Positions 17,221 through 25,217 of a stretch of DNA of 64,000 nt are shown piece by piece. Each line of letters opens with the position of its first letter. Position 1 is the stretch's first letter. The position numbers were made by a program, and so were the translations under genes. Source of the stretch: Nonomuraea aurantiaca (GTDB taxonomy: Bacteria > Actinomycetota > Actinomycetes > Streptosporangiales > Streptosporangiaceae); NCBI RefSeq assembly GCF_020215705.1, contig NZ_JAIWNB010000015.1, positions 62,001-126,000 on the forward strand, given 5' to 3'. A model generated the notes under the pieces. That model was not told the origin of the DNA. It worked only from the letters and a program-made list of their open reading frames with translations, and did no database searches.

Positions 17221-17616
17221 ATGACCGTGCAACCCGCGACAGGCGGAATATCCGGTGGTCCGTCTCCATCGGGCCTGGCCGACGTCATCGACACGATCCT
17301 CGACAAAGGGCTCGTCATCGACGCCTATGTCCGGGTCTCACTCGTCGGCATCGAGGTTCTGACGATCGATGCGCGCATCGTGGTGGCCAGCGTGGACACC
17401 TACCTGCGCTACGCCGAGGCCGTGAACCGGCTGGACCTCGCGGAGTCCGGAGGACAAGGGCTGCCCGAGATCATGCAGAACGTGACGCAGGGCAAGGGCA
17501 AGAACGTCACCCAAGGAGTCTTGGAAGCGGCAGGGGAGAAGCTGAGCGACTTCGTCGGCGAGCGCGGCGAGAAACAAGAGACGCGCAGCCGGCGGCAAGA
17601 GCGAGAGGAGCGCTGA
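17221..17616 (+). CDS. gvpA: GvpA, major gas vesicle shell protein
   Basis: The core LADVIDTILDKGLVIDAYVR, followed by VSLVGIEVLTIDARIVVASV and DTYLRYAEA, is the GvpA/J/M family fold: two helices flanking a beta hairpin that stacks into the gas-permeable ribs of the vesicle. The 131-residue length with a basic C-terminal extension (ETRSRRQEREER) is the actinomycete form, longer than the roughly 70-residue cyanobacterial GvpA. The ATG at 17221 follows GGGAGAAACA, a good ribosome site; an upstream ATG at 17194 would add nine unrelated residues. It is followed one base later by gvpF. The paralogues gvpJ and gvpS lie downstream. Confidence 0.9.
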   Translation: MTVQPATGGISGGPSPSGLADVIDTILDKGLVIDAYVRVSLVGIEVLTIDARIVVASVDTYLRYAEAVNRLDLAESGGQGLPEIMQNVTQGKGKNVTQGVLEAAGEKLSDFVGERGEKQETRSRRQEREER

Positions 17617-17617
17617 G

Positions 17618-18427
17618 ATGGCGCAGTCTGCGGAAGCCGCGAATGCCGCCGGTCAGGATGTTCCTGAGCAGGTCACCAAGACCGCCGGCGTCTACATCTA
17701 CGGTCTCGTGCCCGAGGACGTCGAGGTGTCCAGCGACGCGCGGGGCGTAGGGGATGAGACTTCGGAGATCCGGCTGGTACGGCATGGCGAGATCGCCGCT
17801 CTGGTGAGCGACGTCACGCTCGACCGCCCGCTCGGCACCCCCGACGACCTGTTCCGGCATGGGGCCTTGCTCGATGCCACCGCCGCCGAGGTGCCCGTCA
17901 TCCCGCTCCGCTTCGGCTCGGTGATGACCAACGAGGAAGCCGTCGTCGAGGAACTGCTGACGCCGCACCACGATGAGTTCCGCAGCGCGCTGGACGAGCT
18001 GGAGGGACGGGCCGAGTACGTCATCAAAGGACGCTACGTCGATCAAACGCTGTTCCGTGAGGTACTGAGCGAGATCCCGGAGGCCGCGCAGCTGCGTGAG
18101 CAGATCCAGGGACAACCGGAGGATCTGACGCGGAACGCCCGGATCCGGCTCGGGGAGCTGATCAACCAGGCGGTCGTGGCCAAACGCGAAGCCGACACGC
18201 AGGCGGTGGCCGAGGAGGTGGGCCCGCTCGCCACCCTCACCGTCATCCGGGAGCCGTCTCACGAACAGGACGCGGTGCACGTTGCCGTGCTCATGGAGAC
18301 GGACCGGCAGGACGAGCTGGAGCGGGTGGTGAACGAGTTCGCCGAAAGATGGTCCGAACGGGTGGAGATGCGCATATTGGGCCCGCTGGCACCGTACGAC
18401 TTCATCACGGCGCGGACACAGGAGTGA
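17618..18427 (+). CDS. gvpF: GvpF, gas vesicle assembly protein (GvpL/GvpF family)
   Basis: A 269-residue GvpL/F family member: GVYIYGLVPEDVEV at the start of the N-terminal domain, EIAALVSDVTLDRPLGTP, PVIPLRFGSVMTNEEAVVEE, and a C-terminal ferredoxin-like half ending EMRILGPLAPYDF. GvpF contacts GvpA during nucleation of the vesicle and forms a complex with other minor Gvps. A second family member (gvpL) sits about 1.1 kb downstream. The start ATG is two bases after the gvpA stop, implying coupled translation. Confidence 0.9.
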   Translation: MAQSAEAANAAGQDVPEQVTKTAGVYIYGLVPEDVEVSSDARGVGDETSEIRLVRHGEIAALVSDVTLDRPLGTPDDLFRHGALLDATAAEVPVIPLRFGSVMTNEEAVVEELLTPHHDEFRSALDELEGRAEYVIKGRYVDQTLFREVLSEIPEAAQLREQIQGQPEDLTRNARIRLGELINQAVVAKREADTQAVAEEVGPLATLTVIREPSHEQDAVHVAVLMETDRQDELERVVNEFAERWSERVEMRILGPLAPYDFITARTQE

Positions 18428-18433
18428 TGACGG

Positions 18434-18721
18434 GTGGGACTGATCAGCCTCATCTTCGGCTTGCCGCTCGCGCCGGTCAAAGGGGTGATCCGGCTCGGCG
18501 AGCTGATCCAGGAGCAGGTGGAGCGGCAGACGCATGACCCGGCGGTGGTCCGGCGCCGCCTGGAGGAGATCGAGCAGGCCAGGGCCGCCGGCCTGATCTC
18601 CGAGGAGGAAGAGGCGCGGGCGATGAAGCAGACGCTCGAATCGATGATGGGCAAGCCCGGCCAGGTGGTGCCCGGCCAGGTTGAGACCGTCGCGCCGGCA
18701 GGTGAGGAAGAGGAGGGGTGA
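18434..18721 (+). CDS. gvpG: GvpG, gas vesicle assembly protein
   Basis: A 95-residue protein starting at GTG 18434: GLISLIFGLPLAPVKGVIRL then GELIQEQVERQTHDPAVVRR, the GvpG signature with a hydrophobic start and a charged helix. EEIEQARAAGLISEEEEARA continues the helix. GvpG is a small accessory protein that binds GvpF and other minor components during assembly. The gap to gvpF is only six bases and gvpO follows after four. Confidence 0.9.
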   Translation: MGLISLIFGLPLAPVKGVIRLGELIQEQVERQTHDPAVVRRRLEEIEQARAAGLISEEEEARAMKQTLESMMGKPGQVVPGQVETVAPAGEEEEG

Positions 18722-18725
18722 TCGC

Positions 18726-19115
18726 ATGCCTGTCAGGCGCAGTGTCCGCGAAGAGCGGGCGGCCGGCAGCCAGGCGGCAAGACGCTCACAGGAGGAACCC
18801 GACGAGAGACGGACGGAACCACGTCAGAAACGCCGCCCACGCGGCCTGTCGGTGGCGGACGTCGGCGAAGCCGGTTTGGACCACATCGCCGACCTGGTCT
18901 CGGGGGAGCCGGAAGGCATCACGATGGTGAAGCCGGTCGAGCGCGGCTGGGTGGTGAACGTGGAGGTCTTGGAAGATCACCGCATTCCCTCTTCCGGTGA
19001 CATCCTCGCGCTCTACGAGGCCGAGTTGGATCCGGAGGGCAACCTGCTGTCCTACCGGCGGATCCAGCGATACCGGCGGGGCAGCGGCACCAGCGCGGAG
19101 GGCGGTTCGCGATGA
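18726..19115 (+). CDS. gvpO: GvpO, gas vesicle protein
   Basis: The conserved part is at residues about 40-115: LSVADVGEAGLDHIADLVSG, then VKPVERGWVVNVEVLEDHRI, SGDILALYEAELDPEGNLLS and YRRIQRYRRG, the GvpO family domain. The first 40 residues are a charged, disordered extension. In haloarchaea GvpO binds GvpN and is needed for assembly; its role in actinomycetes is less clear. Its place between gvpG and gvpJ differs from the Streptomyces order, where gvpO leads the cluster. The stop overlaps the gvpJ start as ATGA (19112-19115). Confidence 0.87.
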   Translation: MPVRRSVREERAAGSQAARRSQEEPDERRTEPRQKRRPRGLSVADVGEAGLDHIADLVSGEPEGITMVKPVERGWVVNVEVLEDHRIPSSGDILALYEAELDPEGNLLSYRRIQRYRRGSGTSAEGGSR

Positions 19116-19510
19116 CCGAACCGGGCTCCGTGATGCGTCAGTCCGGCCTGCCTGCCGGGCGGCCCTCCGGCCACGAGCCGGCCAACCTCGGCGACATCCT
19201 GGAACGGGTTCTCGACCGAGGCATCGTGATCGCGGGAGACATCCGCGTGAACCTCCTGGACATCGAGCTGCTGACCATCAAGCTCCGGTTGATCATCGCC
19301 TCGGTCGACACCGCCAGGGAGATGGGGATCGACTGGTGGGAGCACGATCCGTGGCTCAAAGGGCAGGACCGGGAGCTGCGCGAGGAGAACCGCAGGCTCC
19401 GACGACGGCTCGCCGCGGCCGAGGAGGGCGCCGCACTGCCGCGCGGGCCGACCGCGGAGGTCGAGTCCGTCGACGAGCGAACAGCTGAAGTGGACGAGCG
19501 AGATGAATGA
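19112..19510 (+). CDS. gvpJ: GvpJ, minor gas vesicle shell protein of the GvpA family
   Basis: The GvpA-fold core is at residues about 25-75: LGDILERVLDRGIVIAGDIR, then VNLLDIELLTIKLRLIIASV and DTAREMGIDWWEHDPWL. The WW-containing segment after the core and the coiled-coil tail (ELREENRRLRRRLAAAEE) are features of GvpJ/M-type proteins, thought to form the conical tips or nucleation site. The 132-residue protein is coupled on both sides by four-base overlaps, with gvpO before and gvpL after. Confidence 0.87.
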   Translation: MTEPGSVMRQSGLPAGRPSGHEPANLGDILERVLDRGIVIAGDIRVNLLDIELLTIKLRLIIASVDTAREMGIDWWEHDPWLKGQDRELREENRRLRRRLAAAEEGAALPRGPTAEVESVDERTAEVDERDE

Positions 19511-20316
19511 CGAGTGTGATGAATAACGCGGGCACTTACCTGTACGCGGTCACCCGCGACGAGGGTTCCACGCTTCCCGAAGACCTGAAGGGTGTGGCCG
19601 GCGAGCGGGTGCGCGCGATCACGCATGCCGGACTCGTCGCGTACGTGAGCACGGTCCCGCTGGACCGGTTCGGGGAAGAGCCGCTGCGGCGGTCCATGGA
19701 AGACCTGGACTGGCTGGGCGAGACCGCTCGGGCGCACCATCGCGTGGTGGAGGCGGTGGCCCGGACGACGCCGACGGCTCCGGTCCGCCTTGTCACGGTC
19801 TACAGCGGTGAAGATCAGATCCGGGATCTCCTGGACCGGCGGCATGACGATTTCGCCGAGACGCTCGGGCGGATCGCCGACCGGCAGGAGTGGGGGGTGA
19901 AAGCGTACGTCGATCCGGCCGCGCCGCCGCCCGCCGAAGCGGGGGAGGAGAGCGCGACCAGGCCGGGACTGGCGTACCTCAAGAAACGGCAGGCGAGCCT
20001 GCGCAGTCGTGAGGAGAGCTGGCGCCAGGCCGCCGCGCGTGGGGAGCACATCCATGACGCCCTCAAGTCCGTGGCGGTCGCCAGCCAGCGGCATCGTCCC
20101 CAGGACCCGCAGCTGTCCGGTCGTGCCGAGTGGATGGTGCTCAATGGCGCCTACCTGGTCGATCTCGACCGCGGCGCGGAGTTCGCGCGGGTCGTCGACG
20201 GGCTGCGGGGCGAGGGAATCGACGTGGAGCTCACCGGTCCATGGGCACCGTACTCCTTCGCCGCCTTCGCCGAGGCACCGGAAAGGCTGGAAGGGGGGAC
20301 GGGCGATGACGCTTGA
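19507..20316 (+). CDS. gvpL: GvpL, gas vesicle assembly protein (second GvpL/GvpF paralogue)
   Basis: A 269-residue paralogue of GvpF: GTYLYAVTRDEGSTLPEDLK, LVAYVSTVPLDRFGEEPLRR, a central VRLVTVYSGEDQIRDLL and the C-terminal IDVELTGPWAPYSFA. Next to the other GvpL/F protein it differs by a stretch of HRVVEAVARTTPTAPVRLV. It is expected to work with GvpF as part of the assembly complex. It overlaps gvpJ by four bases and gvpS by eleven. Confidence 0.88.
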   Translation: MTSVMNNAGTYLYAVTRDEGSTLPEDLKGVAGERVRAITHAGLVAYVSTVPLDRFGEEPLRRSMEDLDWLGETARAHHRVVEAVARTTPTAPVRLVTVYSGEDQIRDLLDRRHDDFAETLGRIADRQEWGVKAYVDPAAPPPAEAGEESATRPGLAYLKKRQASLRSREESWRQAAARGEHIHDALKSVAVASQRHRPQDPQLSGRAEWMVLNGAYLVDLDRGAEFARVVDGLRGEGIDVELTGPWAPYSFAAFAEAPERLEGGTGDDA

Positions 20317-20515
20317 CGAGCCCCGAGGCGCCGTGCTCGCCCGGGAGGACCGGCTGCCGCCCGAGCGCGTGGCGCTCGTGGACCTCCTCGACCGGCTTCT
20401 GGCGGGTGGGGTGGTCGTGAGCGGGGACCTCGTCCTGTCCATCGCGGACATCGACCTGGTGCGCATCTCCGTACGCGCACTGATCATGTCGGTCCGGAGC
20501 ACCGATGAGGAGTGA
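20306..20515 (+). CDS. gvpS: GvpS, short GvpA-family protein
   Basis: A 69-residue protein consisting of little more than the GvpA fold: RVALVDLLDRLLAGGVVVSG, then DLVLSIADIDLVRISVRALI and MSVRSTDEE. This is the third GvpA-family gene in the cluster and corresponds by position to gvpS of actinomycetes and Bacillus. It may be a minor shell or nucleation subunit. The ATG at 20306 overlaps the last eleven bases of gvpL, and its stop overlaps gvpK by eleven. Confidence 0.85.
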   Translation: MTLDEPRGAVLAREDRLPPERVALVDLLDRLLAGGVVVSGDLVLSIADIDLVRISVRALIMSVRSTDEE

Positions 20516-20828
20516 CCTCGAGAAGGCTTCCTCGGTGCGGAAGGTGCCGTCGCGACGGCTGCGCATCGAGACCGACGCCGAGGCGGTGGAGCGCGACCTG
20601 TCACGCCTGGTGCTCACCCTTGTCGAGCTCGTACGCCAACTCGTGGAGCGTCAGTGTGTGCGCCGGATGGAGCAAGGGGACCTGTCGGACGAACAGATCG
20701 AGGCACTGGGCGTGACCTTGATGCGGCTGGAAGAGGCGATGACCGAAATGTGCGACAAGTTCGGTCTGTCGCCCTCTGACCTCAATATCGACCTCGGACC
20801 GCTCGGGACCCTGCTTCCCCGGGACTAG
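20505..20828 (+). CDS. gvpK: GvpK, gas vesicle protein
   Basis: A 107-residue GvpK: RLRIETDAEAVERDLSRLVL, TLVELVRQLVERQCVRRMEQ, GDLSDEQIEALGVTLMRLEE and a C-terminal LGLSPSDLN-like segment with DLGPLGTLL. GvpK is required for vesicle formation in Bacillus megaterium-type clusters, although its mechanism is unknown. It is the last gene of the operon. Its stop overlaps that of the convergent phosphotransferase gene (20825-20828), leaving no room for a separate terminator. Confidence 0.9.
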   Translation: MRSDLEKASSVRKVPSRRLRIETDAEAVERDLSRLVLTLVELVRQLVERQCVRRMEQGDLSDEQIEALGVTLMRLEEAMTEMCDKFGLSPSDLNIDLGPLGTLLPRD

Positions 20829-21727
20829 CTGTCGGCGAGGACCTGCGCCAGCGCGTGTGAGGCCTGGCGGATCATGCCGGGATTGGTCTCCCAGTAGTAC
20901 GGCAACGCCATCACCGCCTGGGCGAGCGCCCAGCCGCGGCCGCGTAGCCAGGAGGCGTCGTCCACGTCGAGTTCGCGCCGGAATCGCCGGCGGCTGTCAC
21001 CCGCGAAGACGTTCCACGCGGGCTGGAGGTCGCAGGCGGGGTCGCCCACGTTGAGGCCGCCGAAGTCGATGACCGCCGACAGGCGGCCGTCGACGACGAG
21101 CAGGTTGCCCGGGAGCAGATCGCCGTGCAGCCAGACCTCCGGGCAGTCCCAGGCCGGGGCGTCGAGCGACTCCTGCCACGAGCGGAGCGCGGCGTCGCCG
21201 TCGATCCGGTCGCCGAGCTGGGCGATCGCCTGACGAACGGATGCGTCGCTCTCCGCGAGCGGGCCGCCCCGGCTGTGCGGGGAGCGCGGCGGCGCACCGG
21301 CCGTGGGGAACTGACGGAGCGCGGTCACGAACGCCGCGAGATCGACGGCCGCCTGGTCCAGGTCGTCGATCGTGCCGTTGGCGTTCGCGCCGGGCAGCCA
21401 CTCGTACACGGACCAGTCGTAGGGATAGCCCTCGGCCGGACGCCCCATGGCCAGCTGCACGGGAAGCGCGAGGGGCAGGTGCGGCGCGAGCCTCGGCAGC
21501 CACTCCGCCTCCTTCGCCGCCTGCTTGGTGGCCCACTCGATGCGCGGGAGCCGAGCGACCAAGTGGTCACCGAGCCGGTAGATGTGGTGGTCGGTGCCGT
21601 ACGAGGCGACGGGAGCGATCGGCAGGCCGGCCCAGCGCGGGAACTGCCCGGCGAGCAGGCGGCGCACGAGGGCGACGTCGGTCTCGATCTCGTCGGCGTG
21701 CATCTTGGTTGCGCTCATCGCCGTCAT
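20825..21727 (-). CDS. Aminoglycoside phosphotransferase-family (APH) kinase-fold protein
   Basis: The catalytic loop VWLHGDLLPGNLLV and the metal-binding VIDFGGLNVGDPACDL are the HxDxxxxN and DxD-like motifs of the APH/choline kinase family. YDWSVYEWLPGANA and the N-terminal YGTDHHIYRLGDHLVARLPR fit the nucleotide-binding lobe. Members phosphorylate aminoglycosides, macrolides, sugars or homoserine; the sequence alone does not say which. The ATG at 21727 gives 300 residues; another ATG lies nine bases downstream. It is convergent with gvpK and lies 80 bp downstream of the MFS gene on the same strand. Confidence 0.85.
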   Translation of the reverse strand: MTAMSATKMHADEIETDVALVRRLLAGQFPRWAGLPIAPVASYGTDHHIYRLGDHLVARLPRIEWATKQAAKEAEWLPRLAPHLPLALPVQLAMGRPAEGYPYDWSVYEWLPGANANGTIDDLDQAAVDLAAFVTALRQFPTAGAPPRSPHSRGGPLAESDASVRQAIAQLGDRIDGDAALRSWQESLDAPAWDCPEVWLHGDLLPGNLLVVDGRLSAVIDFGGLNVGDPACDLQPAWNVFAGDSRRRFRRELDVDDASWLRGRGWALAQAVMALPYYWETNPGMIRQASHALAQVLADS

Positions 21728-21806
21728 TCTTGGTGAACCGCCTTGATCGTCGCAACGGAGTTTCGCCGGCAACGGCCGGGACCGGCCCGGCCGTTGTCGT
21801 GAAAAG

Positions 21807-23270
21807 TCAGGCCGAGGTGCGCACAGCCGGGTCCTGGGCGGTGGCCGTGGTGTCCCGTTCGGGCCGGCGCAGCACGGTCAGCGCGACGATGAAGGCGGCC
21901 ACGAGCAGCGCGGCGGAGATGGTGAAGGCCACGTGATAGCCGCCGGTCAGCGCGACCGCCTGGCTCTGCCCGGCGGACAGCAGATCCTCGGTACGGGAGG
22001 CGGCCAGCGTGGACAGGACCGCGACGCCGATCGCCATGCCGACCTGCTGCGTGGTGTTGAACAGCCCGGAGGCCAGGCCCGCGTCGTCGGCCTTGGCGCC
22101 GGACATGCCGAGCGTGGTCAGCGCCGGCAGGACCAGGCCGCCGCCCGCGATGAGCAGCATGACCGGGAGCAGGTCGGTGACGTAGTTGGCGGTCACCGGG
22201 ACGCGAGTGAGCCAGCCCATCGCCGCCAGCAGGAGCGCCAGGCCGGCCAGCAGGACGGGGCGGACGCCGAAGCGGGTGTTGAGCCGGGCGGAGACGAACA
22301 GCGACACGGCGCCGATGGCCACCGCCGCGGGCAGCATCGCCAGGCCGGTGCCGAGCGCGCTGTAGCCGAGGACCTTCTGCATGTAGAGCGCCACGAGGAT
22401 CTGGAAGGCGAACATGGCCGACAGCGCCAGCATCTGGACCAGGTTGGCACCGGAGACGGTACGCGAACGGAAGATCCGCAGGGGCATCAGCGGGGTTCTG
22501 GCGGTCGCCTGACGGATGACGAAGGCGGCGAGCAGGGCGAGGGATACCGCGCTGAGGCCGAGGGTGTGCGCGGCGAGCCAGCCGTACTCCTCGATCTTGA
22601 CTACCGTGTAGATGCCCAGCATCAGGCCGCTGGTGACCAGTACGGCGCCGATGACGTCGGCCCCGGCGGCGAGTCCGGCGCCGCGGTCGCCGGGCAGCGC
22701 CCGGATCGCCAGCGCGATGGTGGCCAGGCCGATCGGCAGGTTGATGAAGAAGATCCAGTGCCAGCTGAGCGCGTCGGTGATGACCCCGCCCAGAACCTGG
22801 CCGATCGAGGCGCCGGCGGCGCCGGTGAAGCTGAAGATGCCGATCGCCTTGCCGCGTTCGGCGGGCTCGGTGAACAGCGTCACCAGGATGCCGAGGACGA
22901 CCGCGGAGGCCATCGCGCTGCCCACGCCCTGCAGGAACCGGGCGGCGATCAGCAGGCCGGGCCCGGTCGCCGCGCCGGCCAGCAGCGACGCGGCGGTGAA
23001 GACCGCGTTTCCGGCCAGGAACATGGTTTTACGGCCGATGAGATCACCCAGCCGGCCGGCCAGGAGCAGCAGTCCGCCGAAGGCGATTCCGTACGCGTTG
23101 ACGATCCAGCTGAGCCCGGCGGGCGAGAAGCCCAGATCCCGTTGCATGGCCGGCATCGCGACGGTCACGATGCTGCCGTCCAGGACCGTCATCAGCATCG
23201 CGGCGGACAACACCATGAGTGCCGGCCAGCGCGATGGTTGGGGGGAAGGTGCGGTATATGACATGGCCAT
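21807..23270 (-). CDS. MFS transporter, 14-helix DHA2 (EmrB/QacA) type, MarR-linked
   Basis: A 487-residue protein with about fourteen hydrophobic helices. AMLMTVLDGSIVTVAMPAMQ in helix 1 and GRLGDLIGRKTMFLAGNAVF after helix 2 identify the DHA2 drug exporters. The C-terminus is a charged tail (RRPERDTTATAQD). The MarR gene lies 72 bp upstream on the same strand, and a palindromic motif matching one before the MarR gene sits at 23308-23327, 38 bp ahead of the start. An efflux pump controlled by its MarR repressor is the natural reading. Confidence 0.9.
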   Translation of the reverse strand: MAMSYTAPSPQPSRWPALMVLSAAMLMTVLDGSIVTVAMPAMQRDLGFSPAGLSWIVNAYGIAFGGLLLLAGRLGDLIGRKTMFLAGNAVFTAASLLAGAATGPGLLIAARFLQGVGSAMASAVVLGILVTLFTEPAERGKAIGIFSFTGAAGASIGQVLGGVITDALSWHWIFFINLPIGLATIALAIRALPGDRGAGLAAGADVIGAVLVTSGLMLGIYTVVKIEEYGWLAAHTLGLSAVSLALLAAFVIRQATARTPLMPLRIFRSRTVSGANLVQMLALSAMFAFQILVALYMQKVLGYSALGTGLAMLPAAVAIGAVSLFVSARLNTRFGVRPVLLAGLALLLAAMGWLTRVPVTANYVTDLLPVMLLIAGGGLVLPALTTLGMSGAKADDAGLASGLFNTTQQVGMAIGVAVLSTLAASRTEDLLSAGQSQAVALTGGYHVAFTISAALLVAAFIVALTVLRRPERDTTATAQDPAVRTSA

Positions 23271-23307
23271 CTCCTGCTCAAAGGGCGAACAAGAGGAACC
23301 ATAACAG

Positions 23308-23327
23308 ATAGTTCCGTTGCAGACTAT
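23308..23327. promoter_or_regulatory. Candidate MarR operator, site 1 (before the MFS gene)
   Basis: The 20-bp site starts ATAGT and ends ACTAT, exact reverse complements around TCCGTTGCAG. Sixteen of 19 central bases match site 2 at 23846-23865. Its position between the MarR stop and the exporter start fits repression of the exporter. Confidence 0.6.
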
Positions 23328-23342
23328 ATGTCTCGGACCTTC

Positions 23343-23828
23343 TTAGCCCTTCTGTCGAGCCCTTCGAACCCCTTGCGGCGCCTCGGCGGGAGTGGCCAGA
23401 TGCCCCGTGACCAGCCGATTCATGGCCCGCAGCAGCACCTCGGCCTCGTCCTCTGGCAGTGAGGCCAGGGCCGCCCGATGCACGCCATCGACGATCGTCT
23501 GGCTCTGCTTGGCAACCTCCGCCCCCTTCTCGGTGACGGCGATGATCCGGGCCCGCCGGTCCGTGGTGGACGGGCGGCGCTCGGCGAGGCCCGCCTTCTC
23601 CAGGGCGTCGACGGTGACCACCATCGTGGTCTTGTCCATGTCACCGAGCTCGGCGAGCTGGATCTGCGTGCGCTCCTCTTCCAGGGCGTGCACGAGCACG
23701 CAGTGCATCCGCGCCGTCAGCCCGATCTCCGCCAGCGCCGCCGCCATCCGCGTCCTCAGGATGTGGCCGGTGTGATCCAGCAGGTACGACAGGTCCGGCG
23801 CGGTGCGGGAAGGGGCCATGGCAGTCAT
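23343..23828 (-). CDS. MarR-family transcriptional repressor
   Basis: A 161-residue winged-helix regulator: LLDHTGHILRTRMAAALAEI, the recognition region LAELGDMDKTTMVVTVDALE, and the wing ERRPSTTDRRARIIAVTEKG with the D-x-R pattern of MarR proteins. It is expected to bind as a dimer to the two matching palindromes that flank it and to release them when a phenolic or lipophilic drug binds, so controlling the adjacent exporter. The SARP gene ends 27 bp upstream on the same strand, and the operator overlaps that gene's stop codon. Confidence 0.88.
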   Translation of the reverse strand: MTAMAPSRTAPDLSYLLDHTGHILRTRMAAALAEIGLTARMHCVLVHALEEERTQIQLAELGDMDKTTMVVTVDALEKAGLAERRPSTTDRRARIIAVTEKGAEVAKQSQTIVDGVHRAALASLPEDEAEVLLRAMNRLVTGHLATPAEAPQGVRRARQKG

Positions 23829-23845
23829 GCCGTCCAGTTTAGCAA

Positions 23846-23865
23846 TTAGTTCCGTTACGGATTAT
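23846..23865. promoter_or_regulatory. Candidate MarR operator, site 2 (before the MarR gene)
   Basis: TTAGTTCCGTTACGGATTAT contains the inner palindrome CCGT-T-ACGG and matches site 1 in sequence and length. It lies 18 bp upstream of the MarR start and overlaps the stop codon of the SARP gene (23855-23857). Autoregulation is likely. Confidence 0.6.
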
Positions 23866-24751
23866 CCCCATGCTTCGCGTCGCCCTTCCTGGCGGCTTCG
23901 GCCACGCGGCGGACGGCGCTCTTCCCGGCCTCGCCGGGTGCTCGCACCTCTGCTCTGGAGGAAGCGAATCCGGCCGGATCATCGAGCGCCGGGTCCTGGC
24001 TGAGGATGCGCTGGTGCAGGCGCTCGATGTCCGCGCCCGGATCGGCCCCGACCTCCTCGGCCAGCCGATTCCGCAGGGCGGCGAACGCGCCCAGGGCCTC
24101 GGCCGGTCGGCCGGCGCGGTGGCAGGCCAGCATGAGCAGGCCGGTCAGCTGCTCGTCGGGCGGCCCGGCGCTGGCCAGGTCGAGGATCTCGGGGACGAGC
24201 AGCGCATGGTGCCCGAGCCGCAGTTCGGCCTCCAGGCAGTCGATCACCGCGGCTCGGTGCTCCGCCTGCAGCTTGGCACGGGCGTTCGCCGCCGACTGGC
24301 CGGTCAGGCCGCTGAGCGGCTCGCCGGGCCGCAGGCCGCGGGTGCCCCACTGACGAAGGGCGTCGCGCAGGATCGGTACGGCCTGCGCGTCGTCACGCAC
24401 GATCAGCGGCCGCGCCTCGTTCACCAGATCGCGGAAGCGGTAGACGTCGACCTGGTTCCGGTCGGCCAGCAGCCGGTAGCCGCCCTGGTACTTGGGCAGC
24501 ATGTCGCCCAATTTCGGCCCGGCGGAATGTCCCAAATGGGCGCGCAGGTCACTCGCATAGTGCTGGATGACCTTGCGTGCGCTGTTTATCGGCTCCGCGC
24601 CCCAGATCTTGTCGATCAGCTCCTCCATGGTGACCGGCCGGGTCCCGGCGAGCAGGAGCAAAGCCAGCATCAAACGTTGTTTTCGGTCACCGACATAAAC
24701 CCGCACACCGTCCCGGTAAGCCTCCACGCCGTTCAACAATCGAAACTGCAT
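23855..24751 (-). CDS. SARP-type regulator (winged helix plus BTAD domain)
   Basis: The protein of 298 residues has an OmpR-like winged helix at about 5-95 (RKQRLMLALLLLAGTRPVTM, then EELIDKIWGAEPINSARKVI and QHYASDLRAHLG), followed by a bacterial transcriptional activator domain at about 100-250 (HRAAVIDCLEAELRLGHHAL, LTGLLMLACHRAGRPAEALG). This is the layout of Streptomyces antibiotic regulatory proteins such as ActII-ORF4 and RedD. The tail is charged and probably disordered. No biosynthetic cluster is visible nearby; it may control the adjacent genes or act elsewhere. It is divergent from the DUF397 gene. Confidence 0.88.
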   Translation of the reverse strand: MQFRLLNGVEAYRDGVRVYVGDRKQRLMLALLLLAGTRPVTMEELIDKIWGAEPINSARKVIQHYASDLRAHLGHSAGPKLGDMLPKYQGGYRLLADRNQVDVYRFRDLVNEARPLIVRDDAQAVPILRDALRQWGTRGLRPGEPLSGLTGQSAANARAKLQAEHRAAVIDCLEAELRLGHHALLVPEILDLASAGPPDEQLTGLLMLACHRAGRPAEALGAFAALRNRLAEEVGADPGADIERLHQRILSQDPALDDPAGFASSRAEVRAPGEAGKSAVRRVAEAARKGDAKHGDNP

Positions 24752-24901
24752 CGGTCCACTCCTTCGTACTACGTGTATTGGATATGACTAACGGCGTTCA
24801 TAGAATTCCTATGGCTGACCAACGGCGCGGCACCGAGCCGATACCCAGGCCGACCGGACAGCGGGCGGCACAAGGCTCCCCGGACGAACAGGAGAGAAAT
24901 A

Positions 24902-25117
24902 ATGGGTACTGCCAAGGAAAGCCGGTCGCAGCGCGCCGCATGGTTCAAGGCGACCTTCAGTGACAACGGCGGCGGCTGCGTGGAGGTCGCGCTGGGCGAG
25001 AACGTGGTCGCGGTTCGCGACTCCAAGGACCCCGAGGGGCCGGTCCTCTACTTCAGCGGTGAGGAGTGGGGCGCGTTCCTCGCCGGGGTGCACGCGGGCG
25101 AGTTCGACCTGAGGTGA
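24902..25117 (+). CDS. DUF397 domain protein
   Basis: A 71-residue protein with the DUF397 pattern: WFKATFSDNGGGCVEVAL, VAVRDSKDPEGPVLYFSGEE and WGAFLAGVHAGEFDL. The ATG follows GGAGAGAAATA, a strong ribosome site. In Streptomyces such proteins pair with WhiJ-like XRE/DUF5753 regulators in development-linked loci, and the pair may act like an antitoxin and its repressor. The XRE/DUF5753 gene lies 100 bp away, convergent, which supports a pair here. Confidence 0.9.
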   Translation: MGTAKESRSQRAAWFKATFSDNGGGCVEVALGENVVAVRDSKDPEGPVLYFSGEEWGAFLAGVHAGEFDLR

Positions 25118-25217
25118 TCCGCGGAGGACGCCGTGACGCGCGGGTCGCGGTGTCCCCGGGAAGTGCGCGAGGTGCCCGCTCCCGGGGGCTGGGCGGACGG
25201 TCGTGCGCAAGGCGGGG

